From assembly GCA_035547155.1 (NCBI GenBank), contig DASZVJ010000186.1, positions 1 to 44,252 on the forward strand: DNA of 44,252 nucleotides. Reading direction: 5' to 3'. Positions 43,635 to 44,252 of the stretch are shown here, piece after piece. The notes below the pieces were generated by a model. It was not told where the DNA came from, ran no database searches, and worked only from the letters and a program-made list of their open reading frames with translations. The translations under genes were made by a program, and so were the position numbers. This DNA comes from CAZNMF01 sp035547155 (GTDB lineage: Bacteria; Acidobacteriota; Vicinamibacteria; Vicinamibacterales; SCN-69-37). How positions within the stretch are numbered: the first letter of the stretch is position 1; every line of letters begins with the position of its first letter.

Positions 43635-44252
43635 ATGTCGGCTTCCTTGCTGCTGATGCTCGTGCTCGCCCAATCCGCCTCCTCTCCGGCGGATGGCCCG
43701 ATCGTGTCCGATAACAGCTTCCTCGTCGAAGAGGCCTACAACCAGGAAGCCGGCGTGGTGCAGCACATCAACATGTTCGAGCGCGACTGGCGATCGGGCG
43801 ACTGGGTCTACACGTTCACGCAGGAGTGGCCGGTGCCGCACAACGCGCGGCATCAGATCAGCTACACGTTGTCGGGTCTCGATGCGGGCGCGGGCGCCGG
43901 CTTCGGCGACATGGAGCTGAACTGGCGCTATCAAGTCATGCAGCGTGCGCGCGTCGCCATCGCGCCGCGCGTCAGCGTGTCGCTGCCGACGGGACACGCG
44001 GACAAGAACCGCGGCGCGGGTGCCACGGCGCTGGACGTCAATCTGCCGGTCAGCCTCGGCACGACGCATGTGACGTGGCATCTGAACGCCGGCGCGTTTG
44101 TCGGCATGACGCGGCAGGATGACGATCCGCGCGTCGCGGACGTGCGCATCGCCGGCAGCGCGATCCTGCTGCCGTATCGCCGCGCCAACGTGCTCGTCGA
44201 AATCGTCAGCGTGCGCGAGCGCGTCGAAGCGGGTCGCTGGGAAACGACCAAC
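43635..44252 (+). CDS. Putative outer-membrane beta-barrel protein (C-terminus beyond the window)
   Basis: 206 codons are visible from ATG at 43635 and the frame is open at the window end. The signal peptide is short (MSASLLLMLVLAQSASS). The body alternates polar and hydrophobic residues in strand-like units with aromatic belts (WVYTFTQEWPVPHNARHQIS, GFGDMELNWRYQVM, VAIAPRVSVSLPTGHADKN), which is typical of transporter-like outer-membrane barrels. No specific family or substrate can be named. Confidence 0.7.
   Translation, partial: MSASLLLMLVLAQSASSPADGPIVSDNSFLVEEAYNQEAGVVQHINMFERDWRSGDWVYTFTQEWPVPHNARHQISYTLSGLDAGAGAGFGDMELNWRYQVMQRARVAIAPRVSVSLPTGHADKNRGAGATALDVNLPVSLGTTHVTWHLNAGAFVGMTRQDDDPRVADVRIAGSAILLPYRRANVLVEIVSVRERVEAGRWETTN

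Overview
The window looks like a chromosomal stretch of a GC-rich, Gram-negative, probably aerobic bacterium. The combination of an XrtA/PEP-CTERM type exopolysaccharide locus, futalosine-route menaquinone genes, a full SUF operon and GC-rich codon use fits Acidobacteriota best, perhaps a Vicinamibacteria-like lineage. This assignment is inference; no rRNA gene or other decisive marker is present. No prophage, IS element, CRISPR array or origin was recognised.

Layout. (1) 1-9560, minus strand: an exopolysaccharide operon. A sigma-54 type activator is the first gene, followed by an outer-membrane export protein, a beta-barrel protein, a chain-length determinant, a secretion ATPase, a tyrosine autokinase, a polyprenyl-phosphate sugar transferase, a polysaccharide deacetylase and a FemAB-like protein cut by the left window edge. 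The exosortase itself is not in the window. (2) 9561-12773: a divergent paralogous activator and a GT39-like membrane glycosyltransferase. (3) 12929-14807: tRNA-Arg(ACG), then moaB and moeA for molybdenum cofactor. (4) 14817-21615, minus strand: rfbA and rfbB (dTDP-sugar), a superoxide dismutase, nadA, and an mqnE / SH3-protein / mqnD futalosine operon. (5) 21679-27221, minus strand: a tightly overlapping module with an inactive-looking trypsin-fold protein, a cation/proton antiporter, an antiporter fused in frame to a trehalose-6-phosphate synthase, and trehalose-6-phosphatase. (6) 27322-31961: an IscS-type cysteine desulfurase divergent from a 1141-residue trehalose synthase-maltokinase fusion whose kinase half has lost its catalytic residues. 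(7) 31968-38763, minus strand: an Rrf2 regulator followed by sufA, B, C, D, S, a DUF59 protein and sufU. (8) 38871-44252: a MoeZ-like sulfur-carrier activator with rhodanese domain, rmuC, a SIMPL-domain protein, an unknown protein, a DtxR-family regulator and a partial outer-membrane protein.

How it works together. Regions 5 and 6 form a trehalose and ion-homeostasis island: OtsA and OtsB make trehalose, TreS interconverts it with maltose, and ion antiporters are physically and transcriptionally joined to the synthase. Regions 6-8 are rich in sulfur mobilisation (two cysteine desulfurases, the SUF scaffold and a rhodanese-bearing E1-like enzyme). This suits neighbouring users of Fe-S clusters or Moco such as NadA and MqnE.

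The strongest candidates for something new are the antiporter-OtsA fusion with its coupled operon, the pseudo-maltokinase on TreS, a heptad-repeat family in the suf operon spacers with near-identical inverted copies flanking sufB, and a recurring CATAAT-N6-ATG arrangement that predicts leaderless transcripts.
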